Shown here in pieces: positions 63,199 to 64,000 of a stretch of 64,000 bases of DNA; within the stretch, counting starts at the first letter, position 1; every line of letters starts with the position of its first letter. The DNA is from Mycolicibacter heraklionensis (lineage in GTDB: Bacteria; Actinomycetota; Actinomycetes; Mycobacteriales; Mycobacteriaceae), in contig LZME01000011.1 of assembly GCA_001673575.1 (NCBI GenBank), positions 62,001-126,000 on the forward strand. The letters run 5' to 3'. The notes beneath the pieces were generated by a model, which was not told the origin of the DNA, did not search any database, and was given only the letters and a program-made list of their open reading frames with translations. The position numbers and the translations under genes were made by a program.

Positions 63199-64000
63199 TC
63201 AGCTGTTGGAGACCACCTTGACGACGCGGTCGTTGCCGCGGTCGGCGACGTAGACATTGCCGTGTTTGTCCACGGCGACGTCCAACGGGGCGTTGAGTCC
63301 GGTGAACGGCAGCACCACCGGGATCGCGGCACCGGCAGCCAGTTTCACGACCTTGTTGCGGTTGTGCTCGGTGACGTAGACGTCGCCGGCTTCGTCCACC
63401 GCGATGCCCCACGGGGCGACGATCCCGGCGAAGGGCAGCACCACCTGTTCGCCCGAGGCGGCCACCAGCTTGAGCACCCGGTTGTTGGCGGTGTCGGTGA
63501 CGTAGACATTGCCGGCGGAGTCGACTGCCACCCCGTCGGGTTTGTTGAGGCCGACGAACGGCACCGTGGTCTGCGTGTTGGTGACGGTGTCCAGGCGCAG
63601 CACCACGTCGTTGCCGCGGTCGGCGACATAGACGTTGCCGCCGTCGGAGTCCACCGCCACCCCGTCGGGGTCGTCCAGGCCGGCGAACGGCAGCACCGTG
63701 TGCGTCTCGGAGTCCGCGCTGAGCTTGACCACCCGATTGTTGACATCGGAGAAGTACACGTTGCCGATGCCGTCGACTGCCACGCCGCGCGGCTGGTACT
63801 GGTCGCTGAAGGGCACCACCGTCGAGGCGGCCGAGTCGGCGGCCAGGCGCACCACTCGGCCGTGGATGCCTTCACTGCTGACGTAGACGTTGCCGTCGCC
63901 GTCCAGCGCCACCCCACCCGGCGAGAGCCGGAAGTCCAGGTCGCCGAATGCCAGCACGTCCTGCGGGGGTGCCGCCACCGGCGTCGCCGACGAGGGCTCC
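63199..64000 (-). CDS. pknD: PknD-type sensor kinase, C-terminal NHL beta-propeller (5' end outside window)
   Basis: The frame enters from the window end with a Pro/Ser/Thr-rich linker (EPSSATPVAAPPQD). It continues as six NHL-type repeats of about 40 residues (P-x-G-V-A-V-D-x-x-G-N-V-Y-V...NNRVVKL), forming a beta-propeller. Sequence is very close to the extracellular sensor domain of M. tuberculosis PknD as I recall it, e.g. APWGIAVDEAGDVYVTEH and LPFTGLNAPLDVAVD. The kinase domain itself is not in the window. In M. tuberculosis pknD lies in a phosphate-transport locus, so this may be a relocated gene or a paralogue. Confidence 0.8.
   Translation of the reverse strand, partial: EPSSATPVAAPPQDVLAFGDLDFRLSPGGVALDGDGNVYVSSEGIHGRVVRLAADSAASTVVPFSDQYQPRGVAVDGIGNVYFSDVNNRVVKLSADSETHTVLPFAGLDDPDGVAVDSDGGNVYVADRGNDVVLRLDTVTNTQTTVPFVGLNKPDGVAVDSAGNVYVTDTANNRVLKLVAASGEQVVLPFAGIVAPWGIAVDEAGDVYVTEHNRNKVVKLAAGAAIPVVLPFTGLNAPLDVAVDKHGNVYVADRGNDRVVKVVSNS

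Overview
The window is high-GC mycobacterial chromosome. PE and PPE genes, mtrAB-lpqB, whiB2, fbiAB, dosRS, desA3, wbbL/rmlD and a pacL1-ctpC metal pump pair all occur here. Gene order follows the M. tuberculosis block from aroA (Rv3227) to ctpC (Rv3270), with several insertions and losses. PE/PPE proteins, a Tat-exported PGRS-like protein and a full-length tgs3-like gene point to a non-tuberculous mycobacterium, possibly of the M. terrae/Mycolicibacter type. The species is not resolved from sequence alone, and all Rv comparisons are from memory, not from a search.

Layout. (1) 1-9.1 kb: PPE genes, a PE-PPE hydrolase, a PknF-like receptor kinase, aroA-rsgA and a PE-PPE pair. (2) 9.2-19.9 kb: the stearoyl desaturase system (desA3 and its reductase, with palindromic operator candidates), ppk2, a tgs3-like acyltransferase, an Rv3235 homologue, secA1, the ribosome hibernation factor and comF. 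(3) 19.9-30.7 kb: an inserted block absent from this position in M. tuberculosis. It holds a quinol nitric oxide reductase operon, the dosR-dosS hypoxia/NO two-component system, an Acg-type nitroreductase with a DosR box, and a two-gene operon of a Pycsar-like nucleotide cyclase and an ImmA/IrrE peptidase. (4) 30.7-37.8 kb: lpqB-mtrB-mtrA-tmk-sahH and a TetR regulator. (5) 37.9-45.5 kb: a second accessory block, where alkB-rubAB would be expected. It carries a membrane adenylate cyclase operon, a glycine-rich secreted protein with a poly-His-Asp tail behind a Zur-like box, an orphan Csb1/Cas7-like gene and a CDF metal transporter. (6) 45.5-58.9 kb: mannose activation (manA, pmmA, manB), whiB2, coenzyme F420 synthesis (fbiA, fbiB), rhamnose and linker-unit genes (rmlD, wbbL) and a LytR-CpsA-Psr ligase. 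(7) 58.9-64 kb: pacL1-ctpC metal efflux, a His-rich cation transporter and the C-terminal propeller of a PknD-type kinase cut by the window end.

How the genes work together. Much of the conserved backbone builds the cell envelope: GDP-mannose, dTDP-rhamnose, the arabinogalactan linker, desaturated acyl chains and protein export. MtrAB and WhiB2 tie this to division. The first insertion forms an NO/hypoxia island in which DosS senses NO or low oxygen and the qNOR removes NO. Metal handling recurs: two CDF-type transporters, CtpC with PacL1, and a putatively zinc-starvation-induced secreted protein. The strongest candidates for undescribed biology are the cyclase-ImmA operon (29.0-30.6 kb), the Zur-box poly-HD glycine-rich protein (41.6-43.3 kb) and the orphan Csb1-like gene coupled to a metal transporter (43.5-45.5 kb).

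No rRNA, tRNA, insertion sequence, integrase or CRISPR array was recognised. The longest stretch without a gene is the whiB2-fbiA divergent region (347 bp).
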